Shown here in pieces: positions 40,409 through 50,614 of a DNA stretch of 64,000 nucleotides (its first letter is position 1; the number at the start of each line of letters is the position of its first letter). The position numbers were made by a program, and so were the translations under genes. A model generated the notes under the pieces. That model worked only from the letters and a program-made list of their open reading frames with translations, made no database searches and was not told the origin of the DNA. The stretch is from an uncultured Pseudomonadales bacterium (GTDB lineage: Bacteria > Pseudomonadota > Gammaproteobacteria > Pseudomonadales > Pseudohongiellaceae): positions 148,747 to 212,746 of the forward strand of contig CALSUH010000008.1 of NCBI GenBank assembly GCA_943789485.1, in the 5' to 3' direction.

Positions 40409-40975
40409 CTAAGCCCGTGACATGAATTTCCCTGTTACCGTGTTCACCTTTATCACTTCTCCAACACAGAGATATTCCGGGACTTGAATTTCTAGGCCGG
40501 TCGAGAGTGTTGCCGTTTTGCTTCTATTGGTCGCCGACGAACCGGTCACTGCCGGTGGGGTATCGGTTACTTCGAGATTTACCGATTGTGGCAATTCGAT
40601 GCCAAGCAGATTGCCATCCATGATCAAGGCTACGATATCTTCCTGTTGCTCTATCAAGTAATTTTTCTGACCCTCAAGCCGATCGGAGTCTATCGCGTAT
40701 TGGCTGAAGTCTTCCATATTCATGAAATAGTAGGTGTCGCCGTCTAAGTAGGAATACTGTACGCCGACGCGGACACAATCAGCTTCCTTTAGGAGATCGT
40801 CCCCCTTAAATGAAGAATCTAGTTTTTGATGAGTCTGCAGATTGTTAAAGCGGACTTTATAAAGCGTGGCTGCGCCGCGGGATGAGGGGCTCTTGCTCTC
40901 TGTCTGCTTGACAATATGTGGTATGCCATCGATGTCGACGATCATTCCTCGTTTAAGTTCGCTGGCTTTAGGCAC
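40409..40975 (-). CDS. efpL: EF-P-like protein EfpL (YeiP)
   Basis: A 188-residue paralogue of elongation factor P with three beta-barrel domains. The N-terminus is PKASELKRGMIVDIDG; the loop facing the peptidyl-transferase centre reads K-S-P-S-S-R-G-A-A, with the arginine tip of the EfpL/YeiP branch rather than the modifiable lysine of EF-P. It helps ribosomes through proline-rich or other stalling motifs. The start is GTG 40975 with AGAGG about 11 bases upstream. It stands alone and is divergent from the DAHP synthase gene. Confidence 0.92.
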   Translation of the reverse strand: MPKASELKRGMIVDIDGIPHIVKQTESKSPSSRGAATLYKVRFNNLQTHQKLDSSFKGDDLLKEADCVRVGVQYSYLDGDTYYFMNMEDFSQYAIDSDRLEGQKNYLIEQQEDIVALIMDGNLLGIELPQSVNLEVTDTPPAVTGSSATNRSKTATLSTGLEIQVPEYLCVGEVIKVNTVTGKFMSRA

Positions 40976-41222
40976 GCTGCTTATTCCTCTTGTCCTAGAC
41001 TGAAGTCCATTAATTGCTGTTGTTTTATTGAAGTTTGAGTTGTTACCACAAGGCGATAATAGACTAGGCTCAATAATGTGGGGAATCTACAGAATAGGAG
41101 TGCTCCTGTAAACAGCGCCGCGTTAGTCGCGGGTGCGTCACTACATTTTAGCGATAAGGCTGTAAATAGTCGTTGTTTTCAACCATAATCCGGAATCTCA
41201 AAAAAAGCATCAAGGTACGGTA

Positions 41223-42299
41223 ATGATAGAGCGCATCAAAGAAATCGACAATCTTCATATTATCGGTCATGAGGAATTGGCCTCGCCAGCGGCACTGAAG
41301 AGCGAGTTTTCTCTGGAAGGCAAGGCCCTGGAGACAGTGCGGAATGGCCATCGCTCAGTTAAAGGCATTCTCGATCATGAAGACCCTAGATTGATCGTCG
41401 TCGTAGGACCGTGTTCCATCCACAGCCCAGTCGAGGCACTCGAATATGCTCGACGTCTGAAAACTCTAGCAGATGAGTTGTCGAACGAGTTATTGATCGT
41501 GATGCGCGTTTATTTCGAGAAGCCACGCACAGCTATTGGCTGGGAAGGACTGATCTATGATCCGCATCTCGATGGCAGCCACAAGATCGACCACGGCTTA
41601 CGTATCGGTCGCCGCTTGATGCTGGACATAGCCGAAATAGGACTACCTATCGGTATCGAGGCCTTAGATCTAATTACGCCACAGTATCTGCAGGATTTGG
41701 TTAGCTGGACCGCGATAGGTGCGCGGACTACAGAATCTTCGACTCACAGAAAGCTTTCGAGCGGCATTTCATCGGCGGTGGGATTTAAGAATAATGTCGA
41801 TGGCGGGCTGATGGTTGCGGTAAATGCTATTCGCTCTGCGTCCGCTACTAATAGTTTTATTAGTGTGACAGAAGATGGCAAGGTTGCCATGTTTCGAACA
41901 GGGGGCAATCCGCATTGCCATGTCATTCTTAGAGGGGGCAAGTCACCCAATTATGATGCTGCGAGCGTAGCGGCATGCGAAGAAGAGCTGCAGAAGGCGG
42001 GTTTGATAGAAAATGTGATGATCGACTGTAGTCATGGTAACTCTAATAAGGATCATCGCAATCAGAAATTGGTTTTGGAAGAGGTCGCAGAACAGATTAA
42101 TAACGGCAATAAGTCGATCATCGGCGTCATGCTCGAGAGTAACTTGGAGGAGGGCAATCAGCCTATTCCAGACGACCTGAGTGACCTGAAATACGGCGTG
42201 TCGATTACAGATGCCTGTATCGACTGGTTAACAACTGAGACATTGCTTAGAGAGTTCGCCGGATCACTATCGGAATCTCTGGGGTCTCGCGCAGTCTGA
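41223..42299 (+). CDS. 3-deoxy-7-phosphoheptulonate synthase, class I
   Basis: A 358-residue AroF/G/H-type DAHP synthase. Characteristic blocks are VVGPCSIHSPVEAL, YFEKPRTAIGWEGLI, GARTTESSTHRKLSSG and MIDCSHGNSNKDH. It condenses PEP and erythrose-4-phosphate in the first step of aromatic amino-acid synthesis. Which amino acid inhibits it cannot be told from here. ATG 41223 has AAGG seven bases upstream. An aromatic/aspartate aminotransferase gene follows on the opposite strand, with a large palindrome between the two ends. Confidence 0.95.
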   Translation: MIERIKEIDNLHIIGHEELASPAALKSEFSLEGKALETVRNGHRSVKGILDHEDPRLIVVVGPCSIHSPVEALEYARRLKTLADELSNELLIVMRVYFEKPRTAIGWEGLIYDPHLDGSHKIDHGLRIGRRLMLDIAEIGLPIGIEALDLITPQYLQDLVSWTAIGARTTESSTHRKLSSGISSAVGFKNNVDGGLMVAVNAIRSASATNSFISVTEDGKVAMFRTGGNPHCHVILRGGKSPNYDAASVAACEEELQKAGLIENVMIDCSHGNSNKDHRNQKLVLEEVAEQINNGNKSIIGVMLESNLEEGNQPIPDDLSDLKYGVSITDACIDWLTTETLLREFAGSLSESLGSRAV

Positions 42300-42348
42300 T
42301 TGTTGTCTGCACTTTTGTTTGGAAAAAACTTAGGGGACAAAAACTTAG

Positions 42349-42471
42349 GGGACAGACCCCAATTAGTTGTCCATTCGCACTAGTGCGAATGGACAACTAA
42401 TTGGGGTCTGTCCCCGTTTTTCTTCGCACTAGTGCGAATGGACAACTAATTGGGGTCTGTCCCCGTTTTTC
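42349..42471. repeat. 68-bp perfect palindrome plus partial tandem copy (GGGGTCTGTCCCC type)
   Basis: Bases 42349-42416 form a perfect palindrome centred on ACTAGT, with ends GGGGACAGACCCC and GGGGTCTGTCCCC. The right half, from TCGCACTAGTGCG to CCCCGTTTTT, is repeated directly at about 42424-42471. A short extra TTAGGGGACA precedes it. It lies between two convergent genes and each copy ends in a T-run, so it may act as a terminator. Such elements are typically of the REP/RAYT or MITE kind. Confidence 0.85.
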
Positions 42472-42501
42472 TGCCGTTTTTCTTTGAGGTGCAAGGTGTA
42501 A

Positions 42502-43698
42502 CTAAGCTTTCAATACGCTAGCGAGGCTGCTGGCAAGATACTCTAAGTTGGAATCGTTGATGCCAGCTACGTTAATGCGGCTAGAGTTAACGAGGTAGAT
42601 GCTGTAGTCATTGACTAGGGACTGAACCTGATCAACATTTACGCCGAGGAAGGAGAACATGCCTTTCTCTCTCTCGATAAAGCTAAAATCCTGATCAATT
42701 CCAATAGACTGAATCTGCTTAACGAATTGGACGCGCAGACCGTTTATGCGGTCACGCATCTCGGTTAATTCGGCATCCCATTGAGTGCGCAATGCCTCAT
42801 TCGAGAGAATCAGTTGAACGATGGCGGCACCATGATCAGGTGGCATTGAGTACATCGCTCGCGCGGCGCCGGCTATCTGGGTAGTAGCGACTGCAGCCGC
42901 GGCATCACTATCGCAGATTAGTGTCATCGCACCAGTGCGCTCTCGGTAGAGCCCGAAGTTCTTCGAGCAAGAGCTGACTACGATCAATTCAGGTAAGGAC
43001 TCGGCGAGCAGGCGGGTGCCATAGACATCTTCTTCCAGGCCGTCTCCCAGCCCTTGATAGGCGAGGTCGATGAATACGGTGAAGCCCTGCTTGAGCGCAA
43101 CGTCTCGAACTTGTTGCCACTGCTTCTGGTTTAGATCGGCACCACAAGGGTTATGGCAGCAGCCATGCAGGAGCACGACATCGCCACTTCCAATCTTGCT
43201 AAGGCATTCAATCATTCCATCGAAATTCACACTATGGCTGTCGTAGTCGTAGTAGGGGTACTCTGCGATCTTGAGCCCCGCAGAGCCTAGTAGGGGAACG
43301 TGGTTTGCCCAGGTTGGATTGCTTACCCAGACGGTAGCTTCGGCGTTAGCTGATTTAATGAACTCGGCGGCAAGTCGCAAGCCACCGCAGCCTCCGGGTG
43401 ACTGCACGGTAACGCGCCGCTTGCCTAGGCTGTCATTGAGGGATTTTCCAAGTAACAACTCCGCTACTATTGCATTGTAGTCGGCGGCACCCGTTGGTCC
43501 CACGTAGCTTTTCGTAGTCTGCGAATCGAGAATCATACCTTCGGCTTTCTTCACCGCCGTCATAACGGGTGTATCGCCAGCCTCGTTTTTGTAGACGCCG
43601 ATTCCCAAATCGATTTTCTTCGGGTTGCTGTCAGCACGGTAGCTGGCCATGAGTCCTAGAATGGGATCCGCGGGAAGAGCTGGAAGTGATTGAAACAT
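42502..43698 (-). CDS. Aspartate/aromatic aminotransferase (AspC/TyrB type)
   Basis: A 398-residue class I aminotransferase. Blocks include DLGIGVYKNEAGDTPV, the substrate-site YVGPTGAADYN, LHGCCHNPCGADL, DLAYQGLG and the PLP lysine in SSCSKNFGLYRERTG. It uses PLP to transfer amino groups between aspartate or aromatic amino acids and 2-oxoglutarate. Aspartate and aromatic subtypes cannot be separated by eye. folD lies 10 bases upstream on the same strand. Confidence 0.93.
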   Translation of the reverse strand: MFQSLPALPADPILGLMASYRADSNPKKIDLGIGVYKNEAGDTPVMTAVKKAEGMILDSQTTKSYVGPTGAADYNAIVAELLLGKSLNDSLGKRRVTVQSPGGCGGLRLAAEFIKSANAEATVWVSNPTWANHVPLLGSAGLKIAEYPYYDYDSHSVNFDGMIECLSKIGSGDVVLLHGCCHNPCGADLNQKQWQQVRDVALKQGFTVFIDLAYQGLGDGLEEDVYGTRLLAESLPELIVVSSCSKNFGLYRERTGAMTLICDSDAAAAVATTQIAGAARAMYSMPPDHGAAIVQLILSNEALRTQWDAELTEMRDRINGLRVQFVKQIQSIGIDQDFSFIEREKGMFSFLGVNVDQVQSLVNDYSIYLVNSSRINVAGINDSNLEYLASSLASVLKA

Positions 43699-43708
43699 GG
43701 TATTTACT

Positions 43709-44581
43709 CTATCTTCTTTGGTGGGCTTTGAGGGTGTTTTGCAGCAAGGAGGCGCGTGTCATTGGACCTACACCTCCGGTTACGTAAGTTATATAGGAGC
43801 ACTTGTCTTTCACGTTCTCGAAATCAACATCGCCTACGTTTCTGAAACCTGATTTCTTCGTGTCATCAATGACTCGAGTCTGGCCTACGTCGATAACAAC
43901 GGCGCCTTGTTTTACCATGTCAGCGGTGACAAATTCTGTCTTACCTATTGCCACGATAAGTATATCGGCAGTTGCGCAAAGCGCTGCCAGGTTTTTTGTT
44001 CTGCTATGAGCGATGGTAACGGTCGCGTTGCCTGGCTTGGTATTGCGTGACATCAGCACGGCCATGGGTGTGCCCACGATGTTGCTGCGGCCTAGTACCA
44101 CACAGTGCTTGCCTTCGGTATCTATCTTATAGCGCTTTAACAGTTCCATGATGCCGTTGGGTGTGGCCGATATAAAAGTGGGTAGGCCCAGGTTCAGGCG
44201 TCCCACATTTTCAGGACAGAAACCATCGACATCTTTAGCAGGATCGATAGCTAAGATGATTTTGTTCTCATCGATATGCTCAGGCAGTGGCAGTTGCACG
44301 ATGAAACCATCGATCGCATCGTTGTTGTTTAGCTCATCGACCTTAGCGAGCAATTCCTGCTCGCTAATAGTGTCTTCCAGACGGATCGTGGTTGACTCGA
44401 AATCCACCTCTGCACAGTCTTTTACCTTGAAGGCGACGTAGTTCTGCGAGGCGCCGTCATTTCCGACGAGTACCGCTGCGAGGTGAGGAGCACGTTGGCC
44501 GCTGGCTTTAATTTCAGAGACGCTCTGGGCTATTTCTTGACGAATTTCCGCCGAGCAAGACTTGCCATCAAGTAGTTGCAT
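43709..44581 (-). CDS. folD: Methylenetetrahydrofolate dehydrogenase/cyclohydrolase
   Basis: A 290-residue FolD. Family motifs: [18 protein letters not shown] (catalytic lysine), [26 protein letters not shown] and the NADP site [14 protein letters not shown]. It interconverts 5,10-methylene- and 10-formyl-tetrahydrofolate in the cytosol. It probably shares a transcript with the aminotransferase downstream. Confidence 0.97.
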   Translation of the reverse strand: MQLLDGKSCSAEIRQEIAQSVSEIKASGQRAPHLAAVLVGNDGASQNYVAFKVKDCAEVDFESTTIRLEDTISEQELLAKVDELNNNDAIDGFIVQLPLPEHIDENKIILAIDPAKDVDGFCPENVGRLNLGLPTFISATPNGIMELLKRYKIDTEGKHCVVLGRSNIVGTPMAVLMSRNTKPGNATVTIAHSRTKNLAALCATADILIVAIGKTEFVTADMVKQGAVVIDVGQTRVIDDTKKSGFRNVGDVDFENVKDKCSYITYVTGGVGPMTRASLLQNTLKAHQRR

Positions 44582-44709
44582 AGTGATCTTTCCAGTGTTT
44601 TAGAGGTACCCGAGCGCGAATCAGATGCGTCGCTGGGAATAGCGTATTTCGAAGTGGCAACATGATAAACGAGCGGCCTGTTTAGCTCAAGCTCAACAGG
44701 CCATTATAG

Positions 44710-45129
44710 CTACCACTTACCACTATTTTCCATGCTCTTCCATGGCTCTTGAGCTTGCAGTGCGTCGCCGCGCTGTAGGAGTTCGATTGAGATATTATCC
44801 GGCGAACGAACAAATGCCATATGGCCATCGCGTGGCGGACGATTAATAGTTACGCCAGCATCCATCAGTTTCTGGCAGGTGTCGTAGATGTTGTCTACGG
44901 CGTAGGCGAGGTGACCGAAATTACGGCCCTCGTCGTATTCTTCAGGGTCCCAGTTGTAGGTAAGTTCAACTTGTGCCTCTTCGTCACCTTCGGCTGCGAG
45001 GAACACTAGGCTAAACCTAGCCTCCTCGAAATCGCGTCGCTGCAGCTGCTTGAGACCTAGGTGCTCGCAGTAGAACTCCAAAGATTTATCCAGATCATTT
45101 ACCCGAACCATTGTGTGAAGGTATTTCAT
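44710..45129 (-). CDS. gloA: Lactoylglutathione lyase (glyoxalase I)
   Basis: A 139-residue glyoxalase I of the vicinal-oxygen-chelate fold: MKYLHTMVRVNDLDKSLEFY, LELTYN-type block VELTYNWDPEEYDEGRNFGH and the metal ligand glutamates. It detoxifies methylglyoxal with glutathione. It follows the glutathione-dependent formaldehyde dehydrogenase gene by 34 bases on the same strand, so the two form a glutathione-based aldehyde-detoxification pair. Confidence 0.95.
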   Translation of the reverse strand: MKYLHTMVRVNDLDKSLEFYCEHLGLKQLQRRDFEEARFSLVFLAAEGDEEAQVELTYNWDPEEYDEGRNFGHLAYAVDNIYDTCQKLMDAGVTINRPPRDGHMAFVRSPDNISIELLQRGDALQAQEPWKSMENSGKW

Positions 45130-45163
45130 AGAGCTTACTCGATTAGTGTTTGAGAACTGTTAT

Positions 45164-46315
<1,152 letters not shown>

Positions 46316-46451
46316 TTAGGCAGTCACTCGACTATTTGTTGAATAGCTACTTTCGTAGTCGCATTGTAAGAGTCCTTGGCGCCAGCGGCAACCTAGCGCT
46401 TGCGGCTAGATGCGCGTATTATCAGGCGCTCAATTCTGAGGGTTGGCATTC

Positions 46452-46811
46452 ATGAAGAGAATTGCTGTACTGCTGTTCACACTACTAGCTAGTGCAAGTT
46501 TTTTTCCCTTTGAGCCGGTTACGCTGGCGGCACAGGCGAATGACAACGTGGTGTGGATCGATGTACGTTCGAAGCGAGAGTATCGCCGCGGGCATATCGA
46601 CGGTGCTATTAATATTCCTCACGGTGATATCGGTCATAGGATATTTGTAGAAGTGCCCGATACTTTTACCGAGGTACACATCTACGATGGCAGTCAGGGG
46701 ACATTCGCAGGTATCGCTCTGGAAATGTTAATGGAGATAGGTTTTCAGGAAGTAGTTAACGAAGGCGGCTATGATGCGTTGCTGGAGAAGCTGAGCCTCA
46801 GTGAGGAGTAG
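46452..46811 (+). CDS. Exported rhodanese-like protein lacking the active cysteine
   Basis: A 119-residue protein with a signal peptide (MKRIAVLLFTLLASASF) and a single rhodanese domain: VVWIDVRSKREYRRGHIDGAINIPH at the start. At the expected catalytic-loop position (C-x-x-G-x-R/S) it has Y-D-G-S-Q-G-T, with Asp in place of Cys; the mature part has no cysteine. It is therefore unlikely to transfer sulfur and may bind a ligand or partner. ATG 46452 has GAGGG upstream. It is divergent from frmA and is followed by a TauE/SafE transporter. Confidence 0.82.
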   Translation: MKRIAVLLFTLLASASFFPFEPVTLAAQANDNVVWIDVRSKREYRRGHIDGAINIPHGDIGHRIFVEVPDTFTEVHIYDGSQGTFAGIALEMLMEIGFQEVVNEGGYDALLEKLSLSEE

Positions 46812-46896
46812 TTTTATCGTCACCGTATTCGCTAATTCACTCCACGTTTTACTATCAGCCGGCTCAATGCTGCGCTAAACCTGTCTGTAGCCGCTT

Positions 46897-47604
46897 ATGG
46901 AAATCGCAATTGTAGTATTCGTCATATTCATTGGCTCGTTTGTTCAGAGTTCCATTGGTTTCGGCCTAGCTATTGTCGCGGCCCCCATTCTTTTCCTGAT
47001 AGATCCACTGTATGTTCCCGCGCCCATAACTATCTCGGCGTTAACCTTGTCGGTTGCAAATTCCTATAGCCACTGGCGCTCAATTTCGTTTCGTGGCTTG
47101 AGGTTTGCGATTCTAGGGAGAGTCCCTGGGACCATATCCGGTGGTTTCCTGCTGCTGTGGATCGACCAGGACGCGCTGGCACTCTGGCTGGGTCTATCGG
47201 TTCTCGTTGCGGTAGCTATCAGCATGAGCAATATCATTTTTAAAGCGAATGGCAAGTCGCTTTTCTGCGCGGGTTTTCTTTCTGGGTTCATGGGGACGAG
47301 TACGTCAATCGGCGGGCCACCTATGGCATTGGTGATGCAGCACCAAGAGAATGACTTCATCAGGGCTAATCTAGCGGCATTTTTTGTGGTTAGCTGCTTT
47401 ATGTCTCTGATGATGCTATTTAGCATCGGGCATTTTGGCAGGGAGCATATTATGATCTCATTGCCGATGATGCCTGCCACGTTGGCAGGATACTGGGTAG
47501 CAATGCGTACTATGCATTACCTCTCTCACCAGAATTTGCGGCGCGCCTCGCTAGGACTCTGTGTGGTCGCAGGCTCAGCAGCCATTGCCTCGTATTGGTT
47601 CTAG
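46897..47604 (+). CDS. TauE/SafE family inner-membrane transporter
   Basis: A 235-residue protein, nearly all hydrophobic, with about eight membrane segments. The N-terminal GSFVQSSIGFGLAIVAAPIL and the internal repeat GFLSGFMGTSTSIGGPPMAL are typical of the TauE/SafE (DUF81) family, which exports sulfite, sulfoacetate or similar anions. The substrate is not known. It follows the rhodanese-like gene in the same direction, suggesting a sulfur connection, although that rhodanese lacks its cysteine. Confidence 0.85.
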   Translation: MEIAIVVFVIFIGSFVQSSIGFGLAIVAAPILFLIDPLYVPAPITISALTLSVANSYSHWRSISFRGLRFAILGRVPGTISGGFLLLWIDQDALALWLGLSVLVAVAISMSNIIFKANGKSLFCAGFLSGFMGTSTSIGGPPMALVMQHQENDFIRANLAAFFVVSCFMSLMMLFSIGHFGREHIMISLPMMPATLAGYWVAMRTMHYLSHQNLRRASLGLCVVAGSAAIASYWF

Positions 47605-47700
47605 CGTTCACAATGCAGCTGCAAAACCGACATTTGCAGCGATGATGCGAAATCTACAAGCCAAAGTTCAGATAGGCTAGGTAGGTGTTCATCTAAAAAG

Positions 47701-47731
47701 CTTCTATGTTATTCGAATAGAAGTTTTTTTT
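47701..47731 (+). terminator. Terminator after the TauE/SafE gene
   Basis: CTTCTAT (47701-47707) pairs with ATAGAAG (47717-47723) around a nine-base loop, followed by eight T residues. Confidence 0.75.
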
Positions 47732-47818
47732 GTGGTTAACTCACGCCTAGTACATTTGTGTTGCTTGGCAGCGGTTGACGGGCAGAGAGTAAAACGAATC
47801 AGAGAAGGTAAAAGAACA

Positions 47819-48586
47819 ATGGCAACTTGGCCAATCGAAATTAGCATGGAGTCCTTCAACGAGGCCTGGACCTTAGAGGGAGAGACTTTTTGGCGTAGTG
47901 TTTTCGAGATGCATAAACACAAGATGGAAATTAAGAACCCAAAAATCGCCATTGGAAATCTTGAAAAAATATTTTCGGCGACTTTCACTCTGGCTAATAC
48001 TAAAGGTTTTCAGGCGATGAGTCTGCGGGACTTGAGCCGAGAGACGGGCATAAGCATGGGTGGTCTCTATGCTTATATCGGAAGTAAAAACGATCTCGCT
48101 TCAGTGATAGAGGGTGTGCTAAGAGATACTATCGATGAGATAATCGGTGGCTTGAGCTCGCATGATCTTGAACCACTCCAGTGCCTGCGCGCAATCGTCT
48201 ATGGGGAAATATTTGCCATGGAGAAGTTGAGTCCTTGGTACTATTTCTGCTTCATGGAGTTGAAGGGCTTGCCCCGGGAGCAACAGCAGAAAACACTAGA
48301 GCTTGAATTACGTTTTGAAGGCATATTGTTGGATGCGATTCACTGCGGCGTGGCAAGCGGGAAATTCGTTTGCGATCAGCCGGAACTACTGGCCTCTCAG
48401 GTGACGGCTCAGCTGCAACAGTGGCATCTAAAACAGTGGAAATTTAAATTGCGAGAAATTGGCAAGCAAGAATATGCGCAGTTTGTTTTCGAGAGCCTTC
48501 TGAAGTGTTTGCAATATCCGGCTGACGGTATTGAGGGAGGCAATGAGACTGCAGCGCCGAGCTCTGAGGACGGCCAATCAGACTAG
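47819..48586 (+). CDS. TetR-family transcriptional regulator
   Basis: A 255-residue regulator. The helix-turn-helix is at about residues 40-90: IFSATFTLANTKGFQAMSLR, then DLSRETGISMGGLYAYIGSK. The ligand-binding domain follows, and the C-terminal 20 residues are polar. There is an extra N-terminal segment of about 40 residues before the usual TetR start. ATG 47819 has AGAAGG about 8-10 bases upstream; the frame is open further upstream without a site. The regulated gene is not evident. Confidence 0.87.
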   Translation: MATWPIEISMESFNEAWTLEGETFWRSVFEMHKHKMEIKNPKIAIGNLEKIFSATFTLANTKGFQAMSLRDLSRETGISMGGLYAYIGSKNDLASVIEGVLRDTIDEIIGGLSSHDLEPLQCLRAIVYGEIFAMEKLSPWYYFCFMELKGLPREQQQKTLELELRFEGILLDAIHCGVASGKFVCDQPELLASQVTAQLQQWHLKQWKFKLREIGKQEYAQFVFESLLKCLQYPADGIEGGNETAAPSSEDGQSD

Positions 48587-48596
48587 GTTAGTCGCC

Positions 48597-49172
48597 TTAG
48601 CTGTTCTCAGCATTTAATCCTTTCTTCTGGGCATAGAAGCTGCGAATTTTCTTCATGTCATTCTCTGGATCCCCAGTGGGGTGGAAGAAGTCAGCGAATC
48701 CGGCTTCTTTGTTCTCAGCATCTACATAGCCCATCAATATCGGTACCCCAGCGTTATTTGCTATGTGGTAAAAGCCAGTCTTCCATTCGCTTACCCTGCG
48801 TCTAGTGCCTTCAGGGGGCACTAGCACTACAAAATTATCGTTGTTCGTAAACTGATTGACGATCTGATGCACAACATTGTGCGATTTGTCACGATTAATC
48901 GGGATGCCTCCTAACCATTTCATGAACCCGGCAAATGGGAAGGGGAAGAGGGTATGTTTGCCCATCCAAAAAAGCTCTAATCGTAATTCTAATACAACCA
49001 TTAGCATTAAGGGGAAATCCCAGTTACTTGTGTGAGGCGCGCCAATAAGGACATATTTTGGGACAGACACTTTGCTGCCGATTGACGTCCAGCCGATAAG
49101 TTTGAGGATCAAAATTGCTAGCAAGCGCAGCAGCGGAGTGATTATCGGAGTAGAAAAAATCGTGGTTCGCAT
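48597..49172 (-). CDS. PlsC-like acyltransferase
   Basis: A 191-residue member of the lysophospholipid acyltransferase family. The catalytic H-x-x-x-x-D motif is HTSNWDF, and the second block PEGTRRRVSEWKTGFYHIA is clear. It is shorter than PlsC (about 240 residues) and resembles the YihG/'1-acyl-glycerol-phosphate acyltransferase-like' group. It acts at the inner membrane on an acyl acceptor that cannot be specified. It is convergent with the TetR gene, 10 bases apart. Confidence 0.85.
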   Translation of the reverse strand: MRTTIFSTPIITPLLRLLAILILKLIGWTSIGSKVSVPKYVLIGAPHTSNWDFPLMLMVVLELRLELFWMGKHTLFPFPFAGFMKWLGGIPINRDKSHNVVHQIVNQFTNNDNFVVLVPPEGTRRRVSEWKTGFYHIANNAGVPILMGYVDAENKEAGFADFFHPTGDPENDMKKIRSFYAQKKGLNAENS

Positions 49173-49435
49173 TGTCGTCTATTCTGATTGGACGGCAGCA
49201 GTATAGCCTAGCTTCGTCAGGCTAAGCTAGAGCCTGAAAATCGATCTGCGCGGCTAATCTGGCTCATTGCGTAAGCTGTTCGCAGTGCAAGACAGCAGTA
49301 AAGTTTTTTTCGCTTCGCCTTGACGTGGATCTAGATAACGTTTCCTGTGGTGCTTAGGAGCTAACTGGGATGATACAAGCTAAGTGAATAGCCTTGAGGG
49401 TGATCAGTTTTTCTGCGGATAAGTTATAACATCAT

Positions 49436-49618
49436 TTATATGAATTGGAGCATGTTCGATGCCGCTAGAGCGGCGTAAATGTGAGCTTCGGTCAATACGG
49501 CAAACAACAGATTTTTCGTGCCACTAGCGCGATGACCAGGGTGCGCATAGGCCTTACTCGATCCTAGGCCCAGCACTTCGGTTAAGGACGTTTGTGTCAT
49601 TCTAGTTAAACTTTTCAT
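49436..49618 (-). CDS. Possible small protein of 60 residues
   Basis: ATG 49618 has a very good ribosome-binding site, AGAAGGG five bases upstream. The product begins MKSLTRMTQTSLTEVLGLG, contains AYAHPGHRASG and ends in a hydrophobic A/L-rich stretch. I do not recognise it. It stands alone between the acyltransferase and nitroreductase genes. The initiation signal is the main reason to believe it. Confidence 0.45.
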   Translation of the reverse strand: MKSLTRMTQTSLTEVLGLGSSKAYAHPGHRASGTKNLLFAVLTEAHIYAALAASNMLQFI

Positions 49619-49754
49619 AGCAACCCTTCTCGTTTTAGGGTTAATTCCACGCACTCGAGATGCACGCTATCTAAGCGCTAAGCTGGCCGCCGTCAGCCGA
49701 CATTTAGATAGACTTTAGTTGGTGTTTATATGGGCTTCGTACCAAGTGCTCCAC

Positions 49755-50309
49755 CTACCACACTTGAAAATACGACTGAACATCTGGTTCATACAGTTGT
49801 TTAGTGCCACCATTGATCGTTCCAATGTAAAGAAACCCAACAATCTTTTCCTCAACGCTCAGTCCTAGGCCGTTCTTGACGGTGGGGTCGTAAGCTAAAG
49901 AGCCGGTTCTCCACATTGCGCCTAGACCCTGCGCGAAAGCTGCCAACAACATATTTTGTGTGGCGGCGCCTGCGGACAAGTCTTGCTCGATCTCAGGTAC
50001 TTTGGGGTGAGGCTTGTAGCTAGATATACAAACTAAGACTAGGGGAGCGCGCAGCGGCTTGCCGCGTAATTTTTCTATTGCACCCTGATTAAGAGATGCA
50101 TCCTTTGCTACGCCGGCCTTGGCGAAGAGATCGCCAAGTTTCTCCCGTGAGCCTCCCGTCACGACCAGAAATCGCCAGGGTTTTAATACAGCATGATCTG
50201 CCGCACTAAAAGCAGCTTTGTAAATATTCTCGAGCATCTCCTGGGAGGGAAGTGGGCCGCTCAGCTTAGGAACGGAACTTCTCAGGTGTAGAGCGTCTAA
50301 TGCATTCAT
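49755..50309 (-). CDS. Nitroreductase family protein (YdjA-like)
   Basis: A 184-residue FMN-dependent nitroreductase-like protein. It begins with ALHLRSSVPKL (the R-R-S/R-S-S FMN phosphate motif) and has HAVLKPWRFLVV and the C-terminal EKIVGFLYIGT block. Length and motifs match the YdjA group, whose natural substrates are unknown. It is divergent from the B12-radical SAM gene. Confidence 0.88.
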   Translation of the reverse strand: MNALDALHLRSSVPKLSGPLPSQEMLENIYKAAFSAADHAVLKPWRFLVVTGGSREKLGDLFAKAGVAKDASLNQGAIEKLRGKPLRAPLVLVCISSYKPHPKVPEIEQDLSAGAATQNMLLAAFAQGLGAMWRTGSLAYDPTVKNGLGLSVEEKIVGFLYIGTINGGTKQLYEPDVQSYFQVW

Positions 50310-50494
50310 ACAGTGCGTGTTTCCGAATCGGTGGATTGTTTATGGCAAGCCGGCGTTAGTAGGATTCGTAGATATTGAGCAAAGCATAAAGCAATCCTTC
50401 AGTGCTGGAAACTGCAGCTAGGACAAAGCGCTATTAACCACATGTTTTTCGGGGCTTTGTGTGCTCTGCGTTTCATGATTATTATAGTGAAAAC

Positions 50495-50503
50495 TGGTAT
50501 ACT
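50495..50503 (+). promoter_or_regulatory. Extended -10 promoter candidate upstream of the radical SAM gene
   Basis: TGGTATACT is an extended -10 element (TGnTATACT). There is no good -35 at 17 bases, which is acceptable for extended -10 promoters. It lies about 110 bases before the ATG at 50615 in a 305-base gap that otherwise shows nothing. Confidence 0.4.
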
Positions 50504-50614
50504 TTAGGGATATTCAGTCGATAGCAAGCCAGTGAAAGCTGTTATTTTAGTTGGTAAGCTGAGCCTTACTGCTTGTTGGGTCGGCACCTAGAAATGAGTA
50601 CTCAGGATTAAGCT

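Noticed and set aside
41150..41190. TyrR box upstream of the DAHP synthase gene
   Set aside because: TGTAAA is present, but the second half (TTGTTT) does not match TTTACA.
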